A model generated the notes under the pieces. The model saw only the letters and a program-made list of their open reading frames with translations, was not told where the DNA came from and ran no database searches. The translations under genes and the position numbers were made by a program. Below are positions 1-11,069 of a stretch of 64,000 nt of DNA, piece by piece; positions within the stretch are counted from its first letter, which is position 1; each line of letters opens with the position of its first letter. The DNA lies in assembly GCA_018398805.1 (NCBI GenBank), contig JAGFBZ010000688.1, forward strand, positions 434,001 to 498,000, written 5' to 3'. This DNA is from Hirundichthys speculiger (lineage: Eukaryota > Chordata > Actinopteri > Beloniformes > Exocoetidae).

Positions 1-61
1 GTCGAATATTCACGGATCCATTCGGGTTCGGGTCCATGAAGTGGACCCGTGAAGACTTCTA
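1..61. mobile_element. hAT family A fragment (terminal end)
   Basis: This is the terminal stretch of a repeat found again at 7321-8097, 11070-11849 and 24741-25486. It shows the same GGGTCC/GGACCC-rich end and the terminal GAAGACTTCTA, matching GAAGACCTCTA of the other copies. It is cut by the window edge. Confidence 0.7.
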
Positions 62-714
62 GCGAGCACTTTAGAGGACCAGCTGGGTTAGATGTTGCAG
101 ATGTGAAGTGAGAGAGGCCAGGCTGAGATGGTTTGGGCACTTAGGAGTAAATGCATTGGTGTAAAGATGGCGGGGATGGAGCTGCCAGGCAGGAGAAGAA
201 GAAGTAAGGGTTAGAAGTAGAAGATCTGGTCGTTTTGAAAAGTTTAACAAGTAGGGAGCGAGAGAACGTGTCCAGCCGCCAGCGGATCACAACGGGCGCC
301 GGTGTGTTTGACGCTCCCGTACGCTCGACTATAAAGCCCCACACATCTGCCTCATCACGTTAACGTGATCGCACACATCCACGGATGCAGGCGTGCACGC
401 TGCCGCCGCCGCCACCTTATCTCTCCTCTCTCTCTCTCTCTTCACTCTTTCCCTGCCTCCTCTTTGCTGAGCGTTGGTTGAGTTTCCAGTCATGCCACAG
501 CAATTTGCACACATTTAGTTCCCTCCCCTTTAAGGGTTTCCTCTTTGATCTGGAGAACTACTTTTTTATCAGCGGCTCCTTCAGATCTGGCCGTGACTCA
601 GCCATGAGTGTTTCATACCGACCACCTGAGGCTGGTTCACGGCCGACGGACCGCGGCGCTCAGGTCCGAGTGTTGCAGACGCTCCAGTTACATGTGGCTT
701 TTCTCTCTTTGGGA
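62..714. other. No gene recognised
   Basis: The stretch holds short CT-rich DNA near 415-450 and a few short open frames with no recognisable domain. I see no splice-consistent exon or transposon terminus here. Confidence 0.4.
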
Positions 715-890
715 CAGGGTTATAATAGTTTTGGATTTTCCATTACTTTTAAGTTTTATTTACTTTTTAGTTTAGTGTTTCCAAATTCAGTTAGTTTAAT
801 TAATTTTTAGAGCAGTTTTGCTAGTTTTTATTCATTTTTGTTTTAAAATACTTAGTTTTAGTTGAGTTTTTATTAGTTTCAGTGTTAGTG
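715..890. mobile_element. hAT family B fragment
   Basis: It begins CAGGGTTATAATAG and continues through the TTTTAGTTTTTATT-rich arm seen at 921, 6358 and 19510. It breaks off before the next, fuller copy of the same family at 921, so two family B pieces lie side by side. Confidence 0.65.
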
Positions 891-920
891 GCCCCAAGAT
901 GGAGCCTTGGGGAACTCCAC

Positions 921-1925
921 CAGGGTTACAATAGTTTTGGATTTTCCATTAGTTTTAGTTTTTATTTAGTTTTTAGTTTAGTTGTTCAAATTCAGTTATT
1001 TTTAATTAGTTTTCAGTGCAGTTTTGCTAGTTTTTATTCATTTTTGTTTTTGAAATACTTAGTTTTTATTAGTTTCAGTGTTAGTTTTAGTTTTATTTTG
1101 TAAATTAGGGTTGTAATTTTGGTTGGAGTGAAGCACTGAACTTTTTGAAGGCTATCGAATCACATAGTCGTGTTTACATTCTGGTCTCAATAAACATATT
1201 TATCAATACGTCTTCCCGCTTGTGGTGTTCCTGCGTATTTACTGACCAGCAGCTATCTGGTCTCCATGGAAACAGTCCATTATAGTTGCAGTTTTCTCCC
1301 GTTCCTTCCCAACGCTGACTGGCCTGCAGCTGCAGCCCTCTTTTCAGGGGGCTAGCTTAGGCTAGCTTATCCAGCTAGTCTTGGTTAGCCTTCTTTCCAG
1401 GGGGCTAGCTTAGGCTAGCTTATCCAGCTAGTCTGCGGTAGACTTGGTTAGTCTTCTTGTGTGAGCTTTTCAAATGGACTTTCAGATTCGTGGGTTTTTT
1501 CTCCTTCAGAAGTATTCCACACATTGTATCACCTGCTTCTACAACAAGACACTTATTTTTATCGTTAACACAGTCATAGTCAAAGAAATCCCAAATAGGA
1601 CTGAGATGCTTTCTCCCAACTTTTGCTGCAGCCATCACTGCCGATCACTTTTTTTTTTTTTTTTTTTTTTTTTGGTTGTTGTTGTACGGTGGAGTGAAGT
1701 TAATAGATTTCAAACGTTTATGAGAAAAAAAAATTACAAACACGAAAACGAAGGACGTTCTTGACATTATAGTTCATTTTAGTTCATTTTATAAACACAT
1801 AATACAGTTTCAGTTAGTTATCGTTTTTTTAAAAACTCGTTTTTATTTTGTTTCAGTTAACAAAAATGTTTTTTCAATTCTAGTTTTCATTATTTCATTA
1901 GTTTTCATTCACGATAATAACCTTG
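921..1925 (-). mobile_element. Non-autonomous hAT family B element
   Basis: The ends are CAGGGTTACAATAG and, reverse complemented, CAAGGTTATTATCG, an imperfect terminal inverted repeat of the hAT type. It carries a BED-type zinc-finger exon on the minus strand (1420-1638) and two copies of a 53-bp unit near 1340-1440. A fuller copy lies at 19510-20909. The flanks share only CTCC, so the target-site duplication is eroded. Confidence 0.7.
1420..1638 (-). pseudogene. BED zinc-finger exon of a hAT transposase (remnant)
   Basis: The reading frame starts MMAAAKVGRKHLSPIWDFF and continues with spaced cysteines and an HLKSSH motif. This is the W-F...C...C...HLxxxH layout of BED zinc fingers at the N terminus of hAT transposases, where they bind the element's ends. 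No RNase H-like catalytic domain or dimerisation region follows, so this is one retained exon of a dead transposase. The copy at 20432-20623 has the same start but shifts frame after KEKK. Confidence 0.7.
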
Positions 1926-2653
1926 CTCCGGGGTTTTTTATCTCATAAACTCAGCTGTTTAAAACAGAATCTAGAAGTGTGATTTTTAAACAGAGGAACA
2001 CTGAGGAAGCTCGCGTTGAAGCCCAGAGCTGAGAGAAAAATCAGAATTATTGATCGGTTGTGTTTATTTTTAATCCTGTCTTACGTGTCGAAGCAAATGC
2101 TCGGAGCAAAACCCTGCAGCTTGTCTGAGGGCGGTGGGCGTCTCAGCAGGGAACTGATCCGGAAACACGGACTGATCGGAGGGCAAACGTGCTCATACAT
2201 CTTCCCCGTCCAGCGGTCCTTGAACGTGGCGTCCCCGGTGTGCGGTAGACCACCCTGTGAGCGACCCGCACGTGGCACAGAGAAACAAAATGGCCCCGCC
2301 GGGACCAGTAAAGTTTAAAAATATTTATGACTTATCTCTGCGGCTCGACTCCGTGAGAGTCGGTGAAGCTGCGAGGCTTTCTGCCGTGAATCAGCACCTT
2401 GGTGCAAAATTAAATTTACCCGCAGGCGTATGTTTACGCTGCTCGAATTTCAGTTTGTTCTTCTTTTGCTCCCTTTTCATTGCCGTTACTGTAAAAGAGG
2501 AAGGAGATGTCGGGGAAAGACGGCACATGGGCTCCACGCAGCTGGAAATCTAACGCTCATGTTCGTGCACATGCATGGGCCGATGTGCTGTTGCATTTAT
2601 TTTTTGGGTGGGATCTGCAAGCAGTTTTGTTTAGTGTGTTTGAATGAAGGAAC
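1926..2653. other. No gene recognised
   Basis: Short open frames only, none with a recognisable domain. The stretch separates hAT family B (ending 1925) from the target-site duplication of family C. Confidence 0.4.
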
Positions 2654-2718
2654 CCTTAAATCAGCCTTTCTCAACCGAGGTGTCGTCAAAAAAATGACCT
2701 ATTCTGACATTTCATATA

Positions 2719-3452
2719 CAGTGGTACCTCTACTAACGAACGTTTCTACATACGAAATTTTCAGGTTACGAAATGCCTCAATGGGAAAATATTGCCTCCT
2801 GTTACGAAAGAAATTTCAGGATACGAAAGTCATAAATACAGTAGCGCTGCTACTAGCAGCTCCCAGAGTTTACTGAACGTAAACATAGTTGTCGGCTCTG
2901 TATCTCGGTTTGAAAGCGGTGCGTCCGAGCTGCTCTGCCATTGGCTATCGCTTAGCATCTTCCTGGCATCCCATTGGCTAGGAGGCCCCTTGTCTGTATG
3001 AGCGTAACCCAGCAACCAGGTAAACAAACAATTTTTACCTCCACCAAGGAGGTTATGTTTTTGCCAGCGTTAATCTGTCTGTCTGTGTTCAAGATAACTC
3101 TAAAAGTTATGGGTGGATTTTGATTAAATTTTCAGGAGTTGTCAGAAATGTGAAAAGGAAGAACTGATTTCATTTTGGTTCTGAGCCGGAAGAAATCCTG
3201 GATTCTGGATCACTTTCAAATTTTCGACAATTGTTGCATTTTCTAGTGCTTTTCTAGTTCTAACATGTATTTCTTACAGGTTTTTATGTCATTTCATGTA
3301 TTATTTATAATTAAAAAAAAAAAAATGTTTGAATTTTGGGGGCTTGGAACGGATTAGGACATTTACATGGAAAACGCATCTCTACTTAAGACATTTTCAG
3401 GTTACGAAACTACTTCCAGAACCAATTAATTTCGTAAGTAGAGGTACCACTG
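2719..3452. mobile_element. Tigger/pogo-like element nested in family C
   Basis: It opens CAGTGGTACCTCTACTAACG and closes with the inverse GTAAGTAGAGGTACCACTG, flanked by TA on both sides. This matches the TIR style and TA duplication of Tigger/pogo-like elements of the Tc1/mariner group. No transposase frame remains. Confidence 0.75.
3037..3238. repeat. Interspersed repeat nested in the Tigger-like element
   Basis: It begins ACCTCCACCAAGGAGG, followed by GTCTGTCTGTCTG and AT-rich DNA. The same block lies in reverse orientation at about 48558-48770. The layering is repeat in Tigger in hAT. Confidence 0.55.
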
Positions 3453-3714
3453 TATAAATATATGAATGCATACATAAATACATACTTTTTGCCTATGAAT
3501 GAATGAATAAATAAATAAATAAATAAATAAGATACATAATTGGACATGAAATGAATAATAATATATGTCTCACATGCCCTTTGCCCAATATTAACAACGT
3601 CAGTACGGGGTCAGCGTAAGGTCAACGTGACTGCCCAGTTAGCTTACGACGTAATATCATTGAACCGCTGGAATTTTCTTTCACAGATAGCAAAGAGAAC
3701 TTTTTAGCAGCATC

Positions 3715-3831
3715 ATGGATGGTTTTCTAAAAAGAAAAGCCCCACAGGAACGGAACATCACAGAGGAGCCGACTTCTTCATCAAGCCTTCATCCACCAGC
3801 TCTGAATCTGCTCCATAGCTACCAAAGCTAG
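3715..3831 (+). pseudogene. hAT transposase N-terminal remnant
   Basis: A 38-codon frame starts MDGFLKRKAPQERN and ends in a stop. An opening MDxFLKRK followed by a Ser/Pro-rich stretch is usual for Charlie-like hAT transposases. The following DNA resembles the next family segment (a KKRQY-like reading) but is interrupted, and the catalytic core is deleted. The same relic recurs in reverse near 47960-48080. Confidence 0.6.
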
Positions 3832-4079
3832 CTGCTAGCGATAAGGCTAAAAAGAGGCAATACAAGGATGATGGATGAAGCAAGCACATCACGGATGAAA
3901 AGAAGCTTTCCTGCTGAGGCCTACTCTGGTGCAGTTATCCTGTTCAGGTCATTTAAACTAAATAAACGGGACGTATGCATTTACAGTCGGAGCTTTGGAT
4001 TATATTTTACTCTGGGGTGTCGTGAGATTTTATTCACTTCTGAAAGGTGTCGTGACTGAAAAAAGGTTGAGAAAGGCTG

Positions 4080-4557
4080 CCTTAAATGATATAGTTTCAA
4101 ATGCAGCAGAACTGCAGCAGACAGCAGGTTTTAAGATCTGTTCTATGTTCGGGATAGAGATTATTTTACAAAATCAAAGCCACTCTGAATGGCAATAAAA
4201 CCTCCGACCACATGGGGGCAGCACACCTCTAGAAAGTTCATGCATCCTGGTGTAAGACGCAACGAAGCGCACCTCTGTTCCCAGATGTGCCGGACCATCC
4301 TCACTCGTCAGCTCGGCGTTGCCAGTCAACACAGCAGATCTGATCCACGGGCCGCCGGCGTCCGATGATGACGAAAGAAATCAGAAACCTGCGGCAGGAA
4401 TTAGCTTGGATGCTGAAAGTTTTGAAAGCAGACGGCCGACAGAGTCTCGGGTTTGCCAGTTCACTTGTCAGAAAGTCTCTCAGATGCTGTGAAATGAGGT
4501 CCGTTTGAATAGAAATTAAAGCTGTCGGCTATCTGTGTCATTTCCTCTTGGTCTAGC
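4080..4557. other. No gene recognised
   Basis: It contains a short motif (ACCACATGGGGGCAG near 4208) that recurs near 10785, 21205 and 55580, probably a dispersed-repeat core. Nothing else is identifiable. Confidence 0.35.
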
Positions 4558-4705
4558 GCAGGGGTGGCTAACTTCAGGCCTCGAGAGCCTCAAACCTGCA
4601 TGTCTTAGAGGTTTCCTTGCTTCAGCGCACCTGATTCAAATAAACGGATCATCATCAGCTTGTCATCCGGGTCTACACAAGTCTGTTAATGACCCGTTCA
4701 TGTCA
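4558..4705. mobile_element. hAT-like MITE fragment
   Basis: It starts CAGGGGTGGCTAACTTCAGG, followed by GCCTCGAGAGCC and an ACCTGATTCAAAT stretch, resembling a widespread vertebrate hAT-derived repeat. No matching right end was found. Confidence 0.4.
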
Positions 4706-4711
4706 ATGAAT

Positions 4712-5177
4712 GTTACCTTGTGATCTTAGCTTGGCTACTGCCGCTGGGTTGAGATCCATCAGTCTGTCAAAAACAAGACACTCGTTATCACATGTTGTGT
4801 GCGCAAATGTTTCTGCATGTTAGCCGTGTTCCCTCCCGACGCTGTTATCTCCACTTTACAATGACTGCTAGTTGCCTTGTTGCCATCTTTCTTTGGTGAA
4901 GTGAAGCCAAACTTTGGAGCGTTTGAACCTGGTGGGCGCCATTGTTGTTTACAACTGCAATGCTAACGTGCTAAACCGACGTAACTTAATCACGTAAGCG
5001 CTTTCTGGAATTGACTGTGCGTAACTTGCGTAAATTACGTGAGATTCGTGCTGGTTGGAATCGATAAGAGAATCGCTGGATAAACTGCCAAACGAACCCA
5101 TGGAATTGAAACACATGGAACCGGTTCTCTACAGGAACCGGTTCTCTACAGGAACCGGTTCTCAATTCCCAACCCTA
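4712..5177. mobile_element. hAT family F fragment (right half)
   Basis: It matches about 27394-27695, including GGAACCGGTTCTCTACA (several tandem copies) and the terminal CCCAACCCTA. The left half is missing. Confidence 0.7.
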
Positions 5178-6357
5178 GGGACTATAAGCGCGATCAGCAC
5201 GTCGTTAGCCGCTGGAGCCGCTGGTCTGTTGAAAGCTTCCAGCGTCTCCTCCTTGGTTCGCGGGGTTTCCCTTCATCAGGGCAACGTTGATCCATTCAGC
5301 TAAGAGATCTGTCAGAGATGGCTCACTGGTGGCCCCGCCCCTTCCCCTGTGATTGACAGCTGAGTGGAGTACACCCTCACCCTCTTTCTTTACTCTTGAT
5401 GTTGGATACGATGGACCCAGATTAACTGAAATCCTTTTTCTGTCGTGGTGAACTGAGAGAACCATACGATTATCAGTGCTCAAGTTTCCAAGGCCTTTAT
5501 GTTGTTGTTACCCCCCCCCCCCCCCCCCCCCCCCCAGCCTGATGGTCATGCTTTGTTAAACACTTCAGGTGCGTCGGAGGTAATCAGCTCCCGCTGCAGC
5601 TTCATAATCGCTGCACTGAAACCAGCTGCATCCGTCGCCTCGTCGGGAATCAAATCATCACTTTATCCAAAATACGTGCTCGTCCTTGTCTCGAAGACGT
5701 CCGTCCGACCCTTGACTCGTTTTCCGTCTTCACGTGAACTCTGACCCGCCGGAGCGTAGAGGAAGTTAAACTGCTCCGTTCCATCACTTGACTGACTGCC
5801 TTTCTGGCGGATTGCGGGACAAAACAGTTTTGTTTAGTGAGATTGCCGTCATGAATAATAGATGGAGGGGTCCCGAGGAGGGCTGAGAGGTTACTGAAAC
5901 TCATTTGCTTTTTAAGGCAAGTCGCAAACACGTTCGAGACTTTACAGCCGCCTTCCTCTGCTCTGTGTTTGAAACATTCGAGTCCTGATGCGACAGTTTT
6001 TGTTTCGTCTGACCTTTAAAAGAACCTCTGTGACTGGAAGCCTCAGACTTAATCGCTTATCCTCCGTTTTATCCGCTCCTATGAGGCTAACGCTAACCCT
6101 TCTCAAAGATGACACTTCCAGTTTAAAAATGGGTTTACAGAGATGGAACACAGCAAAGATGAAAAATAGATTAATCTGCACCTGACCACGTCTTCCTCTT
6201 TTAGCGGTCGTATCTGTTGGATTTATCCTTCCTGGAGCTTCTCACTGTGTGTTCGTACCACGACTGGTTCTGCTGTGGTCCAACATGTCGTCATACCCGT
6301 CCCTCACCAGCTGCATTAATTCCTTTCAGATGCAACCGTCTGAGGTCCGCACCAGTT
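5178..6357. other. Unassigned non-coding stretch with a poly-C run
   Basis: No gene or complete transposon was recognised. A C-only homopolymer lies at about 5510-5535 and would be prone to sequencing error. Short open frames lack any domain. Confidence 0.35.
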
Positions 6358-6462
6358 CAGGGTTATAATAGTTTTGGATTTTCCATTAGTTTTAGTTTTT
6401 ATTTAGTTTTTCCAAATTTAGTTAGTTTTAATTCGTTTTTAGAGCAGTTTTGCTAGTTTTTG
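6358..6462. mobile_element. hAT family B fragment
   Basis: CAGGGTTATAATAG and the following T-rich arm match the left end at 921 and 19510. It stops after about 105 bases. Confidence 0.6.
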
Positions 6463-6985
6463 TTCAGACACGACCCGGAGGAGCAACGAAGGCCGTGCGC
6501 CGTTATACAGACGACTTACTAATCAGGTCATGAATCCTGCTGAACTCGTAGATGAGGCTTCGCTGCGCTAGCGGAGTTTCGTCCCAGTCGCTCAGACGTC
6601 AACTGTTGAATTTCAAATCTCCAGCAGTAAGGCGGAGTGTGTTTTTCTCCTCTTTTATCTGCAAATAATTGAACTCGTTAAAGCTGACTGGAAGCAATCA
6701 GCGGCTCATTTTGCGCTGCGATGTGCTCTTGCTGATCATTTAACGGCCAGGTGAAGCTCTCAGACAACTGCAGACCCCTCGACATAATAGGACATATTTG
6801 GAGCCTTAGCTGCACAGCGGTGGACAAGAGGACACGAGGATAGGCCAAACTGGAGAGGACGAGACTGGGAAGAAAAGGGTCAGTGGTGTTTTTTGGTAAT
6901 GACTCAGCATTCGTCGCCCCTCTGAGGCTTCTGAGTCTCGTTGCTGCGTGACGCTGGCTGAAAGGCACCATGGGAGTCAGGCCTG
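6463..6985. other. No gene recognised
   Basis: Neither strand has a recognisable domain, transposon end or RNA gene. Confidence 0.35.
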
Positions 6986-7254
6986 TAGGCAGGTCTTCAC
7001 CGGTCCACTTTCATGGACCTGAACCCGAATGGACACGTGAAAATTCAATCCGAAATTGACCAACCTGTCTTTAGTTTTCCGCCCCCGAACCGAACCGAGT
7101 TACTCGAATAGAACCGAGACAATCCAGCCCATAGTTGCTTATTTTAAAGTTGTCTAGCGTTGAATAAAACTTGATTTTCTTACCTAAAGTTGTCTTATTT
7201 TACATAGGCTACGTGATGTAAACAACAATAAATCCACGTCGTTATTTTCTTTGT
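6986..7254. mobile_element. hAT family A fragment
   Basis: The sequence runs from the AGGTCTTCACCGGTCCAC end to TTATTTTCTTTGTG, parallel to the first 270 bases of the copy at 7321. The two copies are in the same orientation and separated by 66 bp. Confidence 0.7.
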
Positions 7255-7320
7255 GAAATTCACTCTCCTGCTCGTTTAGTTTTTAAAACATTAACGTTAA
7301 AAACTGCGAACCATACAGAC

Positions 7321-8097
7321 TAGAGGTCTTCACAGGTCCACTTTCATGGACCCGAACCCGAATAGACCCGTGAAAATTCGACCCGAAACCGACCGGACCC
7401 GAGCTTTTTTCATAAGTCCGGGAGTCCGAACTCGAATGGACCCGCAATATTTGGACCTCGAACCGACCCGACCCGAGTCTTTTGTTTTCCGAACACGAAG
7501 CGAACCGAGTTACCTTAATAGAACCGAGACAATCCAGCCCATAGTTGCTCATGTTAAAGTTGTCTAGTGTTGAATAAAACTTGATTTTCTTACCTAAAGT
7601 TGTCTTCTTCTAGCGGTTCAGTTGCTACATAGGCTACGTGATGTAAACAACAATAAATTCACGTCGTTGTTTTCTTTGTGGATACAGATGCTATTGGTAG
7701 CAACTGCTAACGCTAATAGCCTACACCGGTCAGGACGTGTCGTGTATATGTTCTCTCATCCAGCGTTGTCATGTTGGCGATCCGTTGTGCTTTACAGATT
7801 AGCAAACCGCTAATAACACGCTACGGCGACACGATTGTTTCATGACAAATACGCCACGTTAATGAATAATTAATTAAACTGCCCCGAGTCCTGACATTAG
7901 CTGCCACCGCCAATATCTTTACCTCTCTGGAGTAAACGTGGACCCAGCCTGTCAGAGAGCACCGACCGGACCCGAGACTAACTGTACCAATTCAGACCCG
8001 AACCCGGAGTCACGTCTTTAGAATGGACCCGAGACCTGATTCGGGTCGGGTCGGAACCTCGAATTTTCGTGTTTTCGGGTTGTTCTGAAGACCTTTA
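7321..8097. mobile_element. hAT family A element
   Basis: A full-length copy running from TAGAGGTCTTCACAGG to a terminal CTGAAGACCTTTA, with GGGTCGGGTCGG-type sequence at both ends. No transposase frame is visible. The left flank is shared, inverted, with the right flank of the copy at 24741-25486. Confidence 0.75.
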
Positions 8098-8811
8098 GGG
8101 TGATGTCTTGCGTGGGTCATCTCGAATGCTCGTGTCAAATCAGACATTTTCCCGCCAGTTGGAGGCAGGAAGCGTGCAACATCGACGGAGCGTGACCAAA
8201 GAAACAAGCGTCCTGGTTCTTTTGAACCGGGGCTTTTTTTTTGGCGCTCTGTACGGGTCGTTGCGTACAGCCCGCCCCCTCCCCTCCCCCCCCCCAGCCC
8301 CGTAGCGACTGGTCGACCCCCTCTCTGCACTGGTGGAAACAGACGTGACTGGGAGAGCGTGAATCTCCAGCAACACTCGCTGCTCAGCGAGCTAAAAAAG
8401 AGAAACCGTTTTCATATCTGTGATTAAATTCTTGGCGTCTCGTCTGAAACGCTCCGGGGAATCCGGTTAATTCCAGTAAATATCAGGATGTTTGATGGTT
8501 CGGCTCCACCATCAGATAACCGCCAGCTTCACTTCTGTCCCCTGATGCTGTTTGTCTGTGGATGGGCTGCAGTTCTGATCGCTGTTATTGATGACTATCT
8601 CCTGGTAGGATGGTTCCTACTCCAGGTAGGTAGGAAGGAAGGGAGGAAGGATAATGCTGGTAAACTGGAAGAAAGGACCGGAGAAGTTTCTTCATGTGGG
8701 TTCTTGTGGACTCGTGAAACGTTCAGTCACAAATGAAGTTTCGAGATGTTTTCACCTCAGATTCAGGGTTCATTTATCAAGGAGGAGATTATTGATAGAT
8801 TGTCACAGATT
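8098..8811. other. No gene recognised
   Basis: It includes a C-rich tract near 8275-8300 and short GGAA-type repeats near 8630. The frames on both strands lack recognisable domains. Confidence 0.35.
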
Positions 8812-8847
8812 GTCACAGATCATCGAGCACGCTCGATGATCTGTGAC
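8812..8847. repeat. Perfect 36-bp palindrome
   Basis: Two 17-bp arms (GTCACAGATCATCGAGC and its exact inverse) flank a 2-nt centre. It could form a cruciform or hairpin. It is not followed by a T-run and no function is claimed. Confidence 0.8.
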
Positions 8848-8929
8848 ATCATTGTGGACGCCGTCGCTCCACCAGCAGACTGTACTGCTTCATCCAGAGA
8901 ACAATAATCACAGAAGTCCAGACGTGGAA

Positions 8930-10122
8930 AATGTGGAAGGAAGGAAGGAATTAAAGGGTGGAGGAAGGGTCTAAGCAGGTAGGAAGGAATGAAGGAAGGA
9001 TAGGACACTAAGGAAGGAAGGATTTAGAAGGATTTAACAAAGGAAATAAGTCTTAAGGAACTGATGAATGAACATGATGAAGGAATTGTAGGAAAGAAGG
9101 ATTGAAGCAGGAGGGTAGGAAAGAAGGATTGAAGCAGGAGGGTAGGAAAGAAGGATTGAAGCAGGAGGGTAGGAAAGAAGGATTGAAGCAGGAGGGCAGG
9201 AAAGAAGGATTGAAGCGGGAGGGAAGGAAAGAAGGATTGAAGCGGGAGGGAAGGGAGGAAGATTGAAGCGGGAGCAAAGGAAAGAAGGATTGAAGCAGGA
9301 GGGAAGGAAAGAAGGATTGAAGCAGCAGGGAAGGAAAGAAGGATTGAAGCGGGAGGGGACGGAGGAATGGAGGAATGGAGGAAGGTGGAGGAAGGAAGGA
9401 TTTAGAATGAAATGAGGAATGGAGGAAGGATTTAAGGAGGTAGGAAGGAAGGATTTAGAAGGAAATGAGGAATGCAGGAAGGATTTAAGGAGGTAGGAAG
9501 AAAAGATTTAGAAGGAAATGAGGAATGGAGGAAGGATTTAAGGAAGTAGGAAGGAAGGATTTAGAAGGAAGTGAGGAATGAAGGAAGGATTTAAGGAGGT
9601 AGGAAGAAAAGATTTAGAAGGAAATGAAGAATGAAGGAAGGATTTAAGGAGGCAGGAAGGAAGGATTTAGAATGAAGTGAGGAATGAAGGAAATATTTAA
9701 GGAGGTAGGAAGGAAGGATTTAGAATGGAGGAAGGATTTAAGGAGGTAGGAAGGAAGGATTTAGAATGGAGGAAGGATTTAAGGAGGTAGGAAGGAAGGA
9801 TTTAGAATGGAGGAAGGATTGAAGGAGGCAGGAAGGAAGGATTTAGAATGGAGGAAGGATTTAAGGAGGCAGGAGGGAAGGATTTAGAATGAAGTGATGA
9901 ATGGAGGAAGGATTTAAGGAGGTAGGAGGGAAGGATTTAGAATGAAGTGATGAATGGAGGAGGATTTAAGGAGGTAGGAAGGAAGGATTTAGAATGGAGG
10001 AAGGATTTAGGAGGCACGAAGGAAGGATTTAGAATGGAGGAAGGATTGAAGGAGGTAGGAAGGAAGGATTTAGAATGAAGTGAGGAATGAAGGAAGGATT
10101 GAAGGAGGTAGGAGGTCAGCGG
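8930..10122. repeat. Purine-rich minisatellite complex
   Basis: Two sub-arrays are visible. From about 9090 to 9350 a 27-bp unit (GGAAAGAAGGATTGAAGCAG plus 7 bases) repeats about nine times. From about 9375 to 10110 a unit near 41 bp built from GGAAGGATTTAAGGAGGTAG and TTTAGAATGGA repeats with variation. The minus strand carries spurious Ser/Phe/Pro-rich frames. Confidence 0.85.
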
Positions 10123-11061
10123 TGCCATGCAGGGTGGGGGGGGGGGTCTTCAGAAATGCTGAGTCAGTGAGGGTGAACATCTGGACGCAGGTGGTTCATG
10201 TAACCAGTTTTGTGTCTGAACCAACAAACTCCTCCTTTTACTTCTTAGTTGTTGTTGTTGTTGTTTTTCTTCGTATCCTTTCATGTGAGCTCCGCTGCAG
10301 AGCCGAGTCTCGTTACCGTCCCGGCTGGCCGTAATGACCGCCAGCGTGGTCGCTGTAGACGGCACAACGAAGGCTCATTACTCCATCAGATACACGATTA
10401 AAGCCGCCGCCGTGAACTAAAAACACAAGTGTCTGTTGGAAAGCAACTGTTGGAACGTAGAGAATTAAAGCGGTAAAAAGGAAAAGCTCAGTGCTGTTTC
10501 TCTCCAGCTGCAGTAACACGGTGTTCGCACGGAAGAAGATGCTCTGATTAGTTGATCGTTAGCGGACCGACGTCTGGCGGACTGGTGGCAGTTTCTTTTC
10601 AGGTGCAGCCATTAGTTCACTGGAGCAGCAATCAAGAGGTTAAAAAAAACAGAAAACATAAATGTAGTGCAGCAGTTTTATCTCTGGGGGCGATTAATTC
10701 TCTTTCTGCATCTCTGGTTTGTACAGAGAGGTTTGTCAAAGCCAGTGGTTTAAAGACACGCTATGTAGTAATACCACTTCTGACCACATGGGGGAACTAG
10801 AGGTGCACTTCTTTGTTTCTGACAGCAGAGGGTTGACACAGAGAACCAATGTGGTTCATGGTCGGATCGACATTCAACCAATCAGAGCACGTGATCAGGC
10901 AGAGCAGAAACCAGACTGTACCGATGGAAATATCCGGAACCGGCAGCGGTACCAGACCCGTTTTTGTCCGGGGCGGCACATCGTCGTCTTTATCCTGAGC
11001 TCTCTTCACCTCTTGATGTCGGGAATGTGTTTGGTTTTTGTTTGAAAGTCAATTGGCAGAA
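10123..11061. other. No gene recognised
   Basis: A poly-G run near 10135-10146, a short (TTG)n tract near 10247 and the dispersed ACCACATGGGGGAAC motif near 10785 are the only notable items. No exon or transposon end was identified. Confidence 0.35.
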
Positions 11062-11069
11062 GTCTGGAG

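Larger units (their letters stand above)
2662..4079 (+). mobile_element. Charlie-like hAT element, family C, with perfect TSD
   Basis: The element starts CAGCCTTTCTCAACC and ends with its inverse GGTTGAGAAAGGCTG. It is flanked by perfect 8-bp duplications CCTTAAAT at 2654-2661 and 4080-4087. It contains a transposase N-terminal remnant (3715-3831) and a nested Tigger-like element (2719-3452). A reverse-oriented partial copy sits in unc13 intron 8 (47685-49049) with the same nested insertion. Confidence 0.85.

Noticed and set aside
9053..10128. Minus-strand Ser/Phe/Pro-rich frames
   Set aside because: Translations of the GGAA-type minisatellite, with no conservation signal.
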